DNA of 58,326 nucleotides from Streptomyces sp. ISL-100 (GTDB taxonomy: Bacteria; Actinomycetota; Actinomycetes; Streptomycetales; Streptomycetaceae): NCBI RefSeq assembly GCF_018614615.1, contig NZ_JAGGOK010000067.1, positions 1 to 58,326 on the forward strand. The letters are read 5' to 3'. The notes below the pieces were generated by a model, which worked only from the letters and a program-made list of their open reading frames with translations, ran no database searches and had not been told where the DNA came from. Made by a program: the position numbers and the translations under genes. Shown in pieces: positions 33,010-42,188 of the stretch; position 1 is the first letter of the stretch, and each line of letters begins with the position of its first letter.

Positions 33010-33660
33010 GACGGCGGGCTGTTCGCCGAACACGGGCCCTCCGCCGGCGCGGACTGGTGCTGCCGACCGGGTTCCGGGCAGTCGGCAGATCGTGGGCGCG
33101 GCTGCGGAAGCGGGTGTTCCGAGACCCACCACGCCAACGGAACCGGGTCTGGCAGATGGACTTCTCCGAGTTCGAGATACCGCCCCGCGGCGGGATCTGG
33201 GGGGTCTGCGCAGTCCTCGACTACGCCGCCAAGTACTGCCTCGTTGTCGAGGCCGAGCGGGGCATCGACCTCGACGACCTCCGTGCCGACGGCGGCGCGA
33301 TGGACGTCGTCGACGCCGACGACTACGTGATCGGTGAAGCACCCGCTCCGATCGCCGTCGTGACGGACAACGGGCCATGCTTTCGTGGCGTGACCTTCGC
33401 TGACGCGTTCGCCGGCGACGACCCGCTGTTCTGTCATGTCCGCACACGGGTGAGGAGCCCCAAAACCAATGGCGTAGTCGAGCGGTTCTTCGGCACGCTG
33501 AGGTACGAACATCTCTACCGCGCCATCATCGGCGACGACAACGCCCTCGCCGTCGAAGTCAACCTGTTCCGTCACACCTACAAACACTCTGCGACCCCAC
33601 CAGGCCCTCGACGAACGCACATTACGCGCGGCTTACCTCGCCGTCGAACACTGCGATTAG
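33010..33660 (+). pseudogene. Transposase remnant with integrase (rve) core, IS3/IS481-like
   Basis: VWQMDFSEFE, VVTDNGPCF and VVERFFGTLRYEHLYRA supply the D, D and E of a DDE integrase core. The reading frame shifts near 33590: the ending RPHQALDERTLRAAYLAVEH with stop at 33658-33660 is in another frame. The N-terminal helix-turn-helix region is absent. It forms a false fusion frame with the VOC gene downstream. Confidence 0.75.
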
Positions 33661-33704
33661 CGTGTGGCCTTTGGCGGACCCGCTACTTGACTGGGAGTCC
33701 TGAC

Positions 33705-34091
33705 ATGACCAGTAAGTTCACCGAGCTTGCGATCGACTGTGCCGATCCGAACGGTCTCGCCCGGTTCTGGTGCTCGGTCCTTGACTACGTAGTGCAAGAC
33801 GAAGGCGACGGAATTGTTACAATTGGCTACCCTATGGCGCCTGAAGGCAAGAACCACCTTGGCCCAGTGCCACCGGTGTTGACATTCGCGCACGTGCCCG
33901 AGGTCAAGACCGTCAAGAACAGGCTCCACCTCGACGTCAATCCAACCGACAGGGAGCAAGACGAAGAGGTCCGTCGCCTGCTCGATCTAGGTGCTCGACA
34001 TGCCGACGTCGGCCAAGACGATGAGAGCTGGGTCGTACTTGTCGATCCAGAGGGGAACGAATTCTGCGTCCTTGCGGGCCGCCGGCCCTGA
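33705..34091 (+). CDS. VOC-family protein (glyoxalase-like)
   Basis: 128 residues, one domain: FTELAIDCADPNGLARFWCS, LHLDVNPTDREQDEEVRRLL, WVVLVDPEGNEFCVLAGRRP. This is the group often annotated glyoxalase-like domain (Glyoxalase_6). Function unknown. The ATG at 33705 begins the conserved domain; the open frame continues upstream into transposase sequence. Codon use is visibly less GC-rich than its neighbours (GTTACAATTGGC and similar), which together with the adjacent transposase remnant suggests transfer from another host. Confidence 0.8.
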   Translation: MTSKFTELAIDCADPNGLARFWCSVLDYVVQDEGDGIVTIGYPMAPEGKNHLGPVPPVLTFAHVPEVKTVKNRLHLDVNPTDREQDEEVRRLLDLGARHADVGQDDESWVVLVDPEGNEFCVLAGRRP

Positions 34092-34780
34092 TCGGAGGCC
34101 GCACACCGCGCCAGACCTACTTCCGGTCGCCTGCCAGCGCTCACGCGAACATGACACTGCTCGGCACCGGGGCGGGCCCGGCACGGGCGCGTCACTTGGC
34201 GACTGGCTCCTGTATCGCGCTGCCGACGTGCTGCTGGCGATGGACGGGGTGAGCCTGCGCTGCTGCAACTGTCCGCCGGCGCTGGTGGCGGGAGTCTTGG
34301 CCGTCCGGGTCGGCGTCGTCGTCCACCGTCCGCCACAGACACACGGTCACGGACGTTGTCCCGTCCTCGTCCGAGAACGCCAGCTCCGTTTCATACCGCC
34401 TGACCACCTCCGCACCACGTCGAGCACACCAGGCCACGCCAGCCCGTCGTCGCGAACGTAGGGGCTCGTGACCGACTCGTGGTCAAAGTTCCGTATGTAC
34501 GCCCCCGCGGGCGAGAAGACGATGAGTACTCGTCACTCGAGCCGTTGCCCATCGACGCCAGCTGACCTCAACGCGGCGGGCACGCTGGGGGGGTGGGGTG
34601 TGCGGTCGGTGGGGGTGTGGTTCGGCCATGTGTTCAGCGGGTTTGGTTCAGTGTGCCCGGCACACTGAAGGCAGTGCCCTGAGCAACCCCCACTCGTGCA
34701 GGGGGCTCAACCGCAGCCGCCGGGCGGCTTTCCGTTCGGCCGTGGCGAGTCGGACAAGGCAGCGGGCTCCGGGGCATTGC
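34092..34780. other. Gene-poor stretch
   Basis: About 690 bp. A minus-strand frame at 34192-34437 (RYETELAFSDEDGTTSVTVC near its start) looks partly protein-like but falls into repetitive basic sequence; I do not recognise it and do not call it a gene. No terminator or repeat stands out. Confidence 0.4.
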
Positions 34781-34784
34781 GGCA

Positions 34785-35225
34785 TTGGTGGTTTCGGTTG
34801 TGGTCCTCGTGTTTTCAGCGGTGGCGTCGTTACGTCAATTGAGGCTGGCGCGCATGCAAACACGCTGCCGGTGCTCGTGGACCTTTTCCAAGAGCACCGG
34901 CAGTGACCGTCTGGCCTTGGCGCGGCAGTTCGTGCACGACCAACTGACCGGCCGTGATCTGTGGGCCGCTGGCCGGGTTGTCGCAGGACGAGCGGACCCT
35001 GGTGCGGACCTGGCCTGGTTCTACGACATTTTGGGTGCTCCGGTCACGCACGGCGTGGTGGATACCCAGCCGGTATCGGGATATTTGGGCGGGTCGGTGA
35101 TCTCTGTGTGGGAGGGCATGCAGCCGCTGGTGGCCGCGGAGCGGGCCAAGCGGGCGCAGAAGGCTATTGCCGGACCCCAACCGCTGGCAAAGGTCGGGCC
35201 GCCGGGATGCCCGGTGGTCGTCAGG
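34785..35225 (+). pseudogene. Small membrane protein (DUF4760-like), frameshifted
   Basis: Three blocks in order but in different frames: VVVLVFSAVASLRQLRLAR (membrane helix), HANTLPVLVDLFQEHR, and LAWFYDILGAPVTHGVVDTQ followed by PVSGYLGGSVISVWEGMQPL. This is the pattern of a small Streptomyces family with one helix and a soluble domain of about 150 residues. At least two frameshifts near 34850-34910. Function unknown. Confidence 0.6.
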
Positions 35226-35961
35226 CGCGGCAGCGCAGCATCTCCAGCGGGGGGTTGGCGTGGAAGTCCGCCCAGAAGTCCGCACCGAACTCGCGCACGC
35301 CGGCCTCCGACACGGTCAGCGGGACCCAGGTCACCTCGCTGAATCCGGCCGCCCGCAGGCACTTCTCGTAGACCTCGCGGCGCGGGCGGTTGGCGACGAA
35401 CGAGATCGGCGGGTCGAGCAGCGCCGTGGTCCGGACTTGCGGTCCGGTCTCGGCCGCCTCGCCGGTGAGCTCGCTGCGGAAGCCGTACTTGTCCGGGGGC
35501 GGCCCGTCGAAGCGGAAGTCGGGCGACTGGTTAAGCAGGAAGAACTCGCTGCCGGGCTTCAGGCTTCGGTGCGCGTTGCGGCACATCCGCTCCGTGGTGG
35601 CGATGTCCTCCGCGTAGTTGAGCAGCTGGACGGCCAGGCCGACGTCGAAGCGCTGCTCGAGGGGCCGCAGTTCGGACGCATCGCCCACCTCGTAGCGCAC
35701 ACCCAGCGGATTGTGCTCCTCCAACTGCTGTGCCACGGCGACCATTTCCCCGGAGATGTCGATTCCGAGCACGTCCGTGGCGCCGCGTCGTTTGAACTCC
35801 CTGCTGTAGAAGCCGGTGCCGGAGGCCAGGTCGAGGACCGACTTGCCGCGGACATCCCCGACCATGGCCAGGAAGCTGGGCACCACCGCATACTGCTCCA
35901 GTGGCAGGGCCTTGAACCCCTCGTACGCCTCACCGATCTCGTCGTACTGCTGCACGCTCAT
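35221..35961 (-). CDS. Class I SAM-dependent methyltransferase
   Basis: 246 residues. Motif I SVLDLASGTGFYSREF, acidic loop DVLGIDISGEM, motif II region FDVGLAVQLLNYAEDI, post-motif SLKPGSEFFLLNQSPDF. The fold is that of small-molecule methyltransferases, with the C-terminal strand pair VTWVPLTVSEAGV. Substrate unknown; no arsenic-type cysteine pattern, so it is not a second ArsM. Start at 35961 (MSVQQYDE) precedes the conserved region; longer open sequence upstream is not supported. Confidence 0.8.
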   Translation of the reverse strand: MSVQQYDEIGEAYEGFKALPLEQYAVVPSFLAMVGDVRGKSVLDLASGTGFYSREFKRRGATDVLGIDISGEMVAVAQQLEEHNPLGVRYEVGDASELRPLEQRFDVGLAVQLLNYAEDIATTERMCRNAHRSLKPGSEFFLLNQSPDFRFDGPPPDKYGFRSELTGEAAETGPQVRTTALLDPPISFVANRPRREVYEKCLRAAGFSEVTWVPLTVSEAGVREFGADFWADFHANPPLEMLRCRA

Positions 35962-36330
35962 CGTGCCGTCCTCCCCGTGCGTTTCGTCATGTCCCGGGCC
36001 TCGGCCCCCGTCCCCGGGGCACGCCGCGGCCTCTGTCTGGCAGTCTCTACGGACCTCGGCAGGCCGTCGTACTGGCAGAAGCCACAAAGATGTGGACATC
36101 GTCCCGGCCTCCTGTACAGGCGGGCGTACGGGTTCGAGCGGATGTCGGACACCTCGGTACGACCTTCGGCATCCCCTCGCGCTCGGTCTCGTCGCCCGGC
36201 TCGGTGTGCGGTGGGCCATCAGCACCGAGCCCCACAGCACTGCGAAACCGAGCCAGTTCGCGGCCGCCACTTCGCCTTCGCCGCCTCCAGGCAGCACCGC
36301 CCGATTGGACTCCGCAGCTTGGCCGGGCTT
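35962..36330. other. Intergenic stretch, nothing recognised
   Basis: About 370 bp between the methyltransferase start and the end of the LigT-like gene. Probably holds the methyltransferase promoter; I see no gene or repeat. Confidence 0.4.
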
Positions 36331-36908
36331 CTAGCCAAGTTCTCTGCGTACAAGGACCCTGAAACTTGTGGCCGACAACTCCTGCTGCATGTCCAGACTG
36401 GGCGCGGCTTCACTCGACGAAGGCAGGGACATGGACGTGGCTTTGGAGGCGGGGAAGTCTTCCCGCGCCACGCCGAGCGTCACATGCGGCCAGAACTGGT
36501 CCTCGCCGATGCCGAGGCGGCCGGTGATCTCCGCCTGGATGCCGGCCAGCTCGGATGTGTTCTCCACTCCCAGCCGGACCTGCTCCTGCCGCTGGATGAC
36601 ATCGGCGTCGTAGCGGTATGCCGGATCCTTCTGCAGCTGCCAGCTGCCAGCTGCCAGCTTCCGTGACGGACTTCGCCGCTCATGCGGATCGTGGGGGTGG
36701 GCCAGGTCCGTTCACTCAACAGTGCGGCCGCATCAGCGAGCGTGACCGCATCGGCGTCATGGAGGAAGCCCAGCGTAATGTGCATGTGATCACGCTGCTG
36801 AGGTTCGATGTGCTCCTGGTGGACCCTTTGCAGCTCCACCAGCGCGTCCACCAACTCAGCAGGGACACGAAGGCTGAAAAAGGCGTTTGCTGTCCGGGCG
36901 CTCGGCAT
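36331..36908 (-). pseudogene. 2'-5' RNA ligase (LigT)-like protein, frameshifted at a 7-bp repeat
   Basis: The 5' frame (from 36908) reads NAFFSLRVPAELVDALVELQ and the first HxT motif HMHITLGFL, then RMSGEVRHGSW. The 3' frame reads QKDPAYRYDADVIQRQEQVR and the second motif FWPHVTLGVA, ending at 36331. Both catalytic HxT motifs are intact. The shift lies in three exact copies of CAGCTGC (36634-36654 on the plus strand). Losing two copies or gaining one would restore a single frame (RHGSWQLQKDPAYRY if two are lost). Members are 2H phosphoesterases acting on RNA or cyclic nucleotides. Confidence 0.8.
36634..36660. repeat. 7-bp tandem repeat (CAGCTGC x3 plus partial unit)
   Basis: Three exact 7-bp units (36634-36640, 36641-36647, 36648-36654) and a partial fourth (CAGCT). 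It sits in the coding sequence of the LigT-like gene. Because 7 is not a multiple of 3, each change in copy number changes the frame. Confidence 0.9.
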
Positions 36909-37033
36909 GGGGCACGCTCCATCTCGTACGGGTGTGGCTGATCTTTATCGACAACGGTGGTGACCGTACGGGGCGCCTCGACATGTCGGCCCCGGCCCGG
37001 CCGACATGTCGAGGTCTGACAGCGGGTGCTGCC

Positions 37034-38650
37034 TCAGTCGCGGGCGCCAAAGGTACGTTCGAAGCGGTGGAAGGCGGCTTCCTGCCGCCACTGTGCGGCG
37101 GCCCTCGCACTGGCGGCGAGGAGGCGGCGGCACTGCGGGCCGACAGCGTGACCGGAGTCGGGAATCTGACCCTGGCAGGCCGGCTGGGCACGGTATCCCC
37201 TGGTCGTGGGGTTGGCCTGCCAGAGGCTGGCGCCGGGCAGGAAAGCGTACTGCAACGATGCCCGGGCCAGGTCCTTCAACTCCGGGTAGGGCAGGCCGTA
37301 CGTCTCGGCGGCGTACTGGTACTCATGACTTACGTCGATGCGGCTGATACCGGGATCGTCGGTGGCCAGGACCACCGGCACGCCGTAGGCGCGGTAGGTG
37401 GCGAAGGGGTGGTCGTCGCCCTTGACGCCGAGAATCTGGGCGTTACTGGTGAAGGGCACCTCGACGGCAATCTGCCGGTCGGCCATGGTACGGGCGGTGC
37501 GCTGCCAGTCGTCCTCATGGACGAGGCCGACGCCGTGCCCGATCCGTTCCGCACCGGCGATGGACACCGCCTCCTTGATGTGGAACTTCAAGTCCCTGGG
37601 CTTGACCAGACCAGGCCACAGCTCACCTGCGTGCAGTGTGATGTGGGCACGCGGGTAGACACCGCGGAGGTAGGCGAGCATGCGCATGTGCAGGCTGTAG
37701 TCGCCAAGGGCGCGCTCCCCGTCCTCGGGCTGGACGAGGTTGACGGCGACGAACCGGTCATCGCGTTCGGCCAACCGCATGCCGAGGGCCATCTGGGTGA
37801 AGACACGCTCCGGCGTGCTGCTCCTGGAAACCTGGGAGATCCAGCGCACTGGCAGACGACAGCCGGGCCGGGCGCGGCTGGTTCCGCAGTGCGCGGCCGC
37901 TCGAAACTCCGTATCGGCATCATCGGCCTCCTTACGAGCCCCGGCCACCAACGCGTCCAGTTGGCCGCCCGCCGTCAGCTTGCCGTGCAGCTTCGCGAAG
38001 TCCTTGTCCCACCCGACCTGTGCGGCGAGTTTCTTCGCTCCGTCGGAAGCCGGAGTGACCATCGTCTCCAGATAGAACTGGTTCTGGGCGGCCACTTGGT
38101 CGGCGACCTCGGCGAGCAGCTTGCCCCGGTGACGCCAGGTCACCTCGCCGAACTTGCCGAAGGCATCGAAGAAGTGGTCGTGACCGTTGCCCTCCGGTGG
38201 GAAATCCTGCATGGACCATGCCCGCACGATGGCGTCATGGAAAGCGCGGTCGGTGCGTGCGCCGACGGCCGGGCGAGCCCCGGTGCCGCAGGGCGGTGCG
38301 AGAGCGGTCATCGTCCGCGTGTCGATACACAGTCCGTCGGCGGCGGCCAGCTCGATCAGGTACTCGGTGGAGACGGCGCCGGACAGGTGGTTGTGCAGGT
38401 CCCCGCCCTTGGGCAGGTGAAGGAAGAAATCGCGTAGCAGGCGGGGATTGTTCCGGACACTGTTCAGGTACGAGGCGGTGCCTGACTCGGACGCGGTCAC
38501 CGGCCGGGAAAGCGAACCGGCCTGAGGAGGTGTGGGCAACGGCTGAGCAGCCTGAGCGGGCGGCAGCAGCGACAAGAGGCCGAGCGTACCGAGAGCGACG
38601 GCCAGCAGCGACCGGGGGCGGCGAACGGCATTACGGTTGTTCTCCATCAC
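37034..38650 (-). CDS. Secreted adenosine deaminase-like protein
   Basis: 538 residues with a Sec signal peptide (RSLLAVALGTLGLLSLLPPA, QAAQ). Metal-dependent deaminase motifs in order: GDLHNHLSGAV (HxH), ITLHAGELWPG (HAGE), ERIGHGVGLV and VLATDDPGISR (catalytic aspartates). The long insertions resemble the extracellular ADGF/adenosine-deaminase-like group, which removes the amino group of adenosine outside the cell. The predicted zinc ligands are all present. No operon partner; the next gene upstream is over 700 bp away. Confidence 0.87.
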   Translation of the reverse strand: MMENNRNAVRRPRSLLAVALGTLGLLSLLPPAQAAQPLPTPPQAGSLSRPVTASESGTASYLNSVRNNPRLLRDFFLHLPKGGDLHNHLSGAVSTEYLIELAAADGLCIDTRTMTALAPPCGTGARPAVGARTDRAFHDAIVRAWSMQDFPPEGNGHDHFFDAFGKFGEVTWRHRGKLLAEVADQVAAQNQFYLETMVTPASDGAKKLAAQVGWDKDFAKLHGKLTAGGQLDALVAGARKEADDADTEFRAAAHCGTSRARPGCRLPVRWISQVSRSSTPERVFTQMALGMRLAERDDRFVAVNLVQPEDGERALGDYSLHMRMLAYLRGVYPRAHITLHAGELWPGLVKPRDLKFHIKEAVSIAGAERIGHGVGLVHEDDWQRTARTMADRQIAVEVPFTSNAQILGVKGDDHPFATYRAYGVPVVLATDDPGISRIDVSHEYQYAAETYGLPYPELKDLARASLQYAFLPGASLWQANPTTRGYRAQPACQGQIPDSGHAVGPQCRRLLAASARAAAQWRQEAAFHRFERTFGARD

Positions 38651-39129
38651 AGTGCATGATCACTGGCGGCACCTCGCCGTGGAACGGCCGACGCGGGCTC
38701 GGGAGCGAGAGTCACCCGACCTGGCGAACCTGCCGGGCTCGTTGAGGGCTTCCCGGTGCCATGCGTGCACCGTCCGACGCGCACCCGCAACGAATCACCT
38801 GTCTCTCCCCAGCTCTCGAGCAATCCCGGGCCCCCTCCCGCCACGTGCTGGGCAGAGGTCGGCCGTCACTGCGGGCGCGACGGTGGCGAGCAGCACAGCT
38901 GCCACGACGGCAGCCCGCGCAGTGGTAGACCAGACGGTCATCGCCGCTGCGCGCGGGGGCACTGGGCTCGGGCGGGGCAGGGGCGGCGTGGCGGCGAAGT
39001 GCTGCAGGCACTGCCACGCAGCGATGGCGAAAGGTCGCGAGGGTGATCGGTCGCGATGGCGGCTGGCCGGCGGTCAGCGGGACTGGAGGGCGTCCAGTGC
39101 CACGCCCTGCGCTATGGCCAAGCGACGGT
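38651..39129. other. Intergenic stretch, nothing recognised
   Basis: About 480 bp upstream of the deaminase gene. Open frames here are arginine-rich shadows without family pattern. Confidence 0.4.
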
Positions 39130-39300
39130 CGAGATCCGGGGCTGTGATGTCCACGAAAGGTGGTCGGAGGAGAGCTGCGGCGAGGCTGACGAAGGCGAGG
39201 AGGCGCTCGGGCTTTCGTTCGTAGCGCCAGTGCATGCGGCGGCATCCGCCCAGCCGTCTCAGCGTCCGCTCGACGGTTCGCCGGTACAGCCCCAGCCACG
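39130..39300 (-). pseudogene. IS5-type transposase C-terminal scrap
   Basis: Minus-strand RTVERTLRRLGGCRRMHWRY followed by ERKPERLLAFVSLAAALL: the end of an IS5-group DDE transposase, including the final glutamate segment (V-ERT) and the typical 'RYER-PE-LAF--LAAAL' tail. Everything upstream is missing. Confidence 0.7.
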
Positions 39301-39377
39301 CAGAGGAGTCGACCCCCCGTTCGGGCGATTCTTCTACCGAGGGAAGCCGGCAGGCGGTTGGCTGACTGCCGCCGTGT

Positions 39378-39664
39378 TCAGTCCGGTTGCTGAATGGTCC
39401 GGCCCTCGTCATCAACGGTCCTGGTTGACCAGTAGCGGTCCCATTTGTCGTTCACGTACTCGGGGACCATGCCTTCCGGATAGCGGGCCCCCCCTCTTGC
39501 GGCTCCTCACCGTTGGCGACGCAGTCGCCGCCGGAGTTGTTCACCGCAAGGACCGGGTAGTGGTCGGTCAGGCAGACCCTTTCTGCGTAACCACACCCAC
39601 TCAGCACAAGCGCTGTGACCACGCCGGCAAGGGCGGCATGGGGAAGTGTGCGGTGCTGCGACAT
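39378..39664 (-). pseudogene. Small lipoprotein, frameshifted in a poly-G run
   Basis: Starts MSQHRTLPHAALAGVV with lipobox LSGC, then ERVCLTDHYPVLAVNNSGGD and CVANGEEPQEGG. The homology continues in another frame as ARYPEGMVPEYVNDKWDRYW and ends DEGRTIQQPD with TGA at 39378. The join lies at a run of seven G on the coding strand (about 39487-39495). The whole forms a small secreted family common in Streptomyces, of unknown function. A single miscounted base in the run would explain the break, so the gene may be intact in the cell. Confidence 0.7.
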
Positions 39665-40038
39665 GGCCACGAAGCCTCTTTCACTCGGTGATGCGGCCAA
39701 TCTTCAAGGTCTGCCTTACCCCTGTGATGAGTACTGATACTTAAGTCTGCCTGCAGGCTTTGTCGGGGCGGGTGTGTGCTTGCTTCGCTGCGGCGAAGCG
39801 GTAGGTGGCGCCGGTGTCCTCGCCGGGTGCCTATGGTGCGCCGCAGGGTGCTGACGATGTGGGCCGTCCCTTTGCCGCCTGCGGGCGGAGGCGACGGATG
39901 TTCCGTGAAGTCCCAGGTCAGTGGGCGTGTGCGGGGAACGTTCCGTCAGGGGATGTGTCGGTCGTGGGGGCCCCTATGTAGTTCGTCAAGGTGGCAGATT
40001 AGCTTGCCGGTGAGACCAGCTGGCTGGAGGAGGATGCG
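39665..40038. other. Intergenic stretch, nothing recognised
   Basis: About 370 bp between the divergent lipoprotein gene and the hypothetical gene at 40039. I see no gene in it; it should contain both promoters. Confidence 0.4.
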
Positions 40039-40401
40039 GTGGGGGCGTCAGGCGAGGGGTCGAAGATGCGGCCAGTCGAGGAGTGGCAGGACGTATATGA
40101 CCTGCTGGATGCTGTTCGGCAGCGGCCGAACGCATGGGTGCGTAACGGCTCGTTGGAAGAACTGGCGGTGCTGATGTTCGGGTATCACCTCGCCCTTCAG
40201 GTCCACGATGTCGACGAGACGTTCGAGTTCCACCGTGGGTGTGGAGGGTTCGCCTCTTGGCTCAGCCGGACCCGTGGGTGGTCGATGGCGACCGGGTGGG
40301 ACGCCGCGATCGCGGAGCACTTGCCTGGAGAGCCTCCGCTGGACGACTTCTTCCGGCTCCTGGACGAGTACCGCGAGTTTCCCAGGTCCGCCGGTCAGTG
40401 A
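40039..40401 (+). CDS. Hypothetical protein, acidic, about 120 residues
   Basis: GTG at 40039 stands 5 bp after GGAGGAGG; an ATG at 40069 is an alternative. 120 residues: RPVEEWQDVYDLLDAVRQRP, NGSLEELAVLMFGYHLALQV, FHRGCGGFASWLSRTRGWSM, PLDDFFRLLDEYREFP. Acidic, soluble, with tryptophan-rich patches; no family I can name. It looks like a genuine gene by composition. The 3' neighbour is an IS110 remnant on the other strand. Confidence 0.6.
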   Translation: MGASGEGSKMRPVEEWQDVYDLLDAVRQRPNAWVRNGSLEELAVLMFGYHLALQVHDVDETFEFHRGCGGFASWLSRTRGWSMATGWDAAIAEHLPGEPPLDDFFRLLDEYREFPRSAGQ

Positions 40402-40429
40402 GCCCTTCCAGCGTGGTGTCTGTTCAAGC

Positions 40430-41510
40430 TGATCGCGCGGGTTGGGGTTCGCAAATGGTGCCGTCGCGGAGCATGGCGAAGAGGACGTCGGCTCGTCGTC
40501 TGGCGAGGGGGGGAGGGCTTGGGTGTGGTGTTTGCCCTGCGCGATCTTCCTGTCGTACTAGGCCCGCGATCCCGGGTCCCGAGGGCGGCGAAGGCGGCGA
40601 GGAAGAAGGCCCGATTGAGCTGCTTGTTTCCCCTCCGGGAGGGCTGTTCGCCGCGGATCGACGACCCTGAACTGCGGGTCGCCGGCGCGAGACCCGCGTA
40701 GGCAGCGAGGTGGCCGGCGGTCGGGAACGTGCTGCCGTCGCCGACCTCGATCAGGATCCGTGCTCCGGTCCTGGCGCCGACTCCCGGCATGGACGTCAGG
40801 ATCTTCGAAAGAGGGTGGGCCTCAAGGAGTTCCTCGATCCGCCCGGCCAGTAGTTTGCGCTGGTCAAGGACGGCGGCCAGGGGTCCGGCCAGGCTCGGGA
40901 CGATCAGTGCGGCCGCGTCCGTGCCCGGGACGGTCTGCTCGTCCAGGGCGGTGAAGACCTCCTCGACCAGCCGTCGGCCATCCTCGGGGCCTTCGGCCGC
41001 AACAGCGTGACCAGCCGCCGCCGGCCGGCCTTGCGGATCTGGGCCGGAGACCCGAACTGCTCCAGCAAGGTCAGGACAGCCGGGTGCTGCAACCGAGGCC
41101 CCTGCACTCGCTCCAGCGAGGGATGGATCTGGGTCAGCAGGCCGTGCAGCCGGTTCGCGACCCTAGTGGCCTCACCGGCCAGGTCGTCGTCGAAGCCCAC
41201 GAGCATCTCCAACTCGACGATCGTCCCGTCCTCGCCGTCGATCGCCCGCAGCGTGTGAGGCATCGCGCGGGCTGCATCCGCGATGATGAACGCGTTCCTT
41301 CGCGTCCGTCTTGGCCTCACCCCGATAGAGGTCAGCGATCCGCCGCATCGTGAGCCCAGGCAGGTAGGCGAACGGGCAGCCCATGTCCCTCGCGACGGCC
41401 AGCGGCAGATCCCCGATCGAGGCCGGCTGGTCGACCACCACCAGCACCGTGCTTGGCCTGGAGTTTCGCGAATAACTCCCGGAGCTTGGGTTCGGTGTTG
41501 GGCAGACGCT
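40430..41510 (-). pseudogene. IS110-family transposase, frameshifted
   Basis: Minus-strand fragments that follow IS110 transposase order: LRELFAKLQAKHG, VLVVVDQPASIGDLPLAVAR, MGCPFAYLPGLTMRRIADLY, then in a new frame AFIIADAARAMPHTLRAIDG and LLEQFGSPAQIRKAGRRRLV, and in a third frame MPGVGARTGARILIEVGDGS, AAYAGLAPATRSSGSSIRGE and QPSRRGNKQLNRAFFLAAFA (transposase_20 domain). At least three frameshifts; the first 40 or so residues are missing. The 5' end abuts the DUF4396 gene. Confidence 0.85.
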
Positions 41511-41520
41511 GTGGGGCAAC

Positions 41521-41847
41521 GTGCCCACCATGGTCTTGGCGATCGCGCTGGCGTTCGTCTTCGGCTACTTCTTCACGCTCTTCGCGGTCCGCCGGGCCGG
41601 TCTGGACTTCAAGTCCGCGATCAAGGTGGCGCTTGCCGCGGACACCGTCTCCATCGCGGTGATGGAGTTCGTCGACAACGGCATCATCGCCCTGACGCCC
41701 GGAGCGATGGACGCCCACCTGTCGGACGCGCTGTTCTGGACCGCGCTGCTGGGCGGCTTCGTTTTCGCCTTCTTCATCACGACCCCGGTCAACAAGTGGA
41801 TGATCGGCCGCGGCAAAGGCCACGCCGTCGTCCACGCCGACCACTGA
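41521..41847 (+). CDS. DUF4396 membrane protein, possibly 5'-truncated
   Basis: 108 residues with three or four helices: MVLAIALAFVFGYFFTLFAV, IKVALAADTVSIAVMEFVDN, ALFWTALLGGFVFAFFITTP and the ending VNKWMIGRGKGHAVVH typical of DUF4396. Members are usually longer, with an extra N-terminal part, and this gene starts right at the edge of the IS110 remnant, so its 5' end was probably removed. Function unknown. A 12-bp perfect hairpin follows at 41869. Confidence 0.7.
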   Translation: MPTMVLAIALAFVFGYFFTLFAVRRAGLDFKSAIKVALAADTVSIAVMEFVDNGIIALTPGAMDAHLSDALFWTALLGGFVFAFFITTPVNKWMIGRGKGHAVVHADH

Positions 41848-41868
41848 CCACAGCCGCTCGACACCGCG

Positions 41869-41897
41869 CCCGGCCGCACCGTGAAGGTGCGGCCGGG
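41869..41897. terminator. Intrinsic terminator hairpin
   Basis: CCCGGCCGCACC (41869-41880) and GGTGCGGCCGGG (41886-41897) with a 5-nt loop: a perfect 12-bp stem, 22 bp after the DUF4396 stop. No T-run, as often in Streptomyces. Confidence 0.75.
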
Positions 41898-42029
41898 CAC
41901 GCTGGTAGCCAGGGGCGTTAGCCGGAGCGTTCACGCCGCCACCGACACCGCACGCCGTGGGCAAGGCGCTCTCGCGGATCCTGCCAGGTGACACCGGTGT
42001 GATCGAGCCGGTGCCGCGCAGCGCGGCGC

Positions 42030-42059
42030 GGCCCGCCGCGGGTTGTCGCGCGGCGGGCC
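42030..42059. terminator. Hairpin downstream of the sugar-binding protein gene
   Basis: GGCCCGCCGC (42030-42039) and GCGGCGGGCC (42050-42059), loop of 10, about 130 bp past the stop of the minus-strand substrate-binding protein gene, for which it may be the terminator. Confidence 0.55.
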
Positions 42060-42188
42060 ACTACCTGACGATGACGACGTGCACGCCCGAACTCAGCTTG
42101 AAGTACCGGCTGGTGGCGTGGGGGGCGGTTGGCCGGCGTAAGGCCCCGGTGAGTAATGGGGTACGGGGTACGGGGCCGGCCCGGGGGA

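Noticed and set aside
32874..34091. 405-residue transposase-VOC fusion protein
   Set aside because: An accident of one open frame: the true transposase ending lies in another frame and the VOC domain has its own ATG at 33705.
34192..34437. Minus-strand open frame of 81 codons
   Set aside because: Starts plausibly but becomes repetitive basic sequence typical of a shadow frame; not called.
35221..35961. Second arsenic methyltransferase
   Set aside because: Class I methyltransferase, but without the ArsM cysteines and outside the arsenic island.
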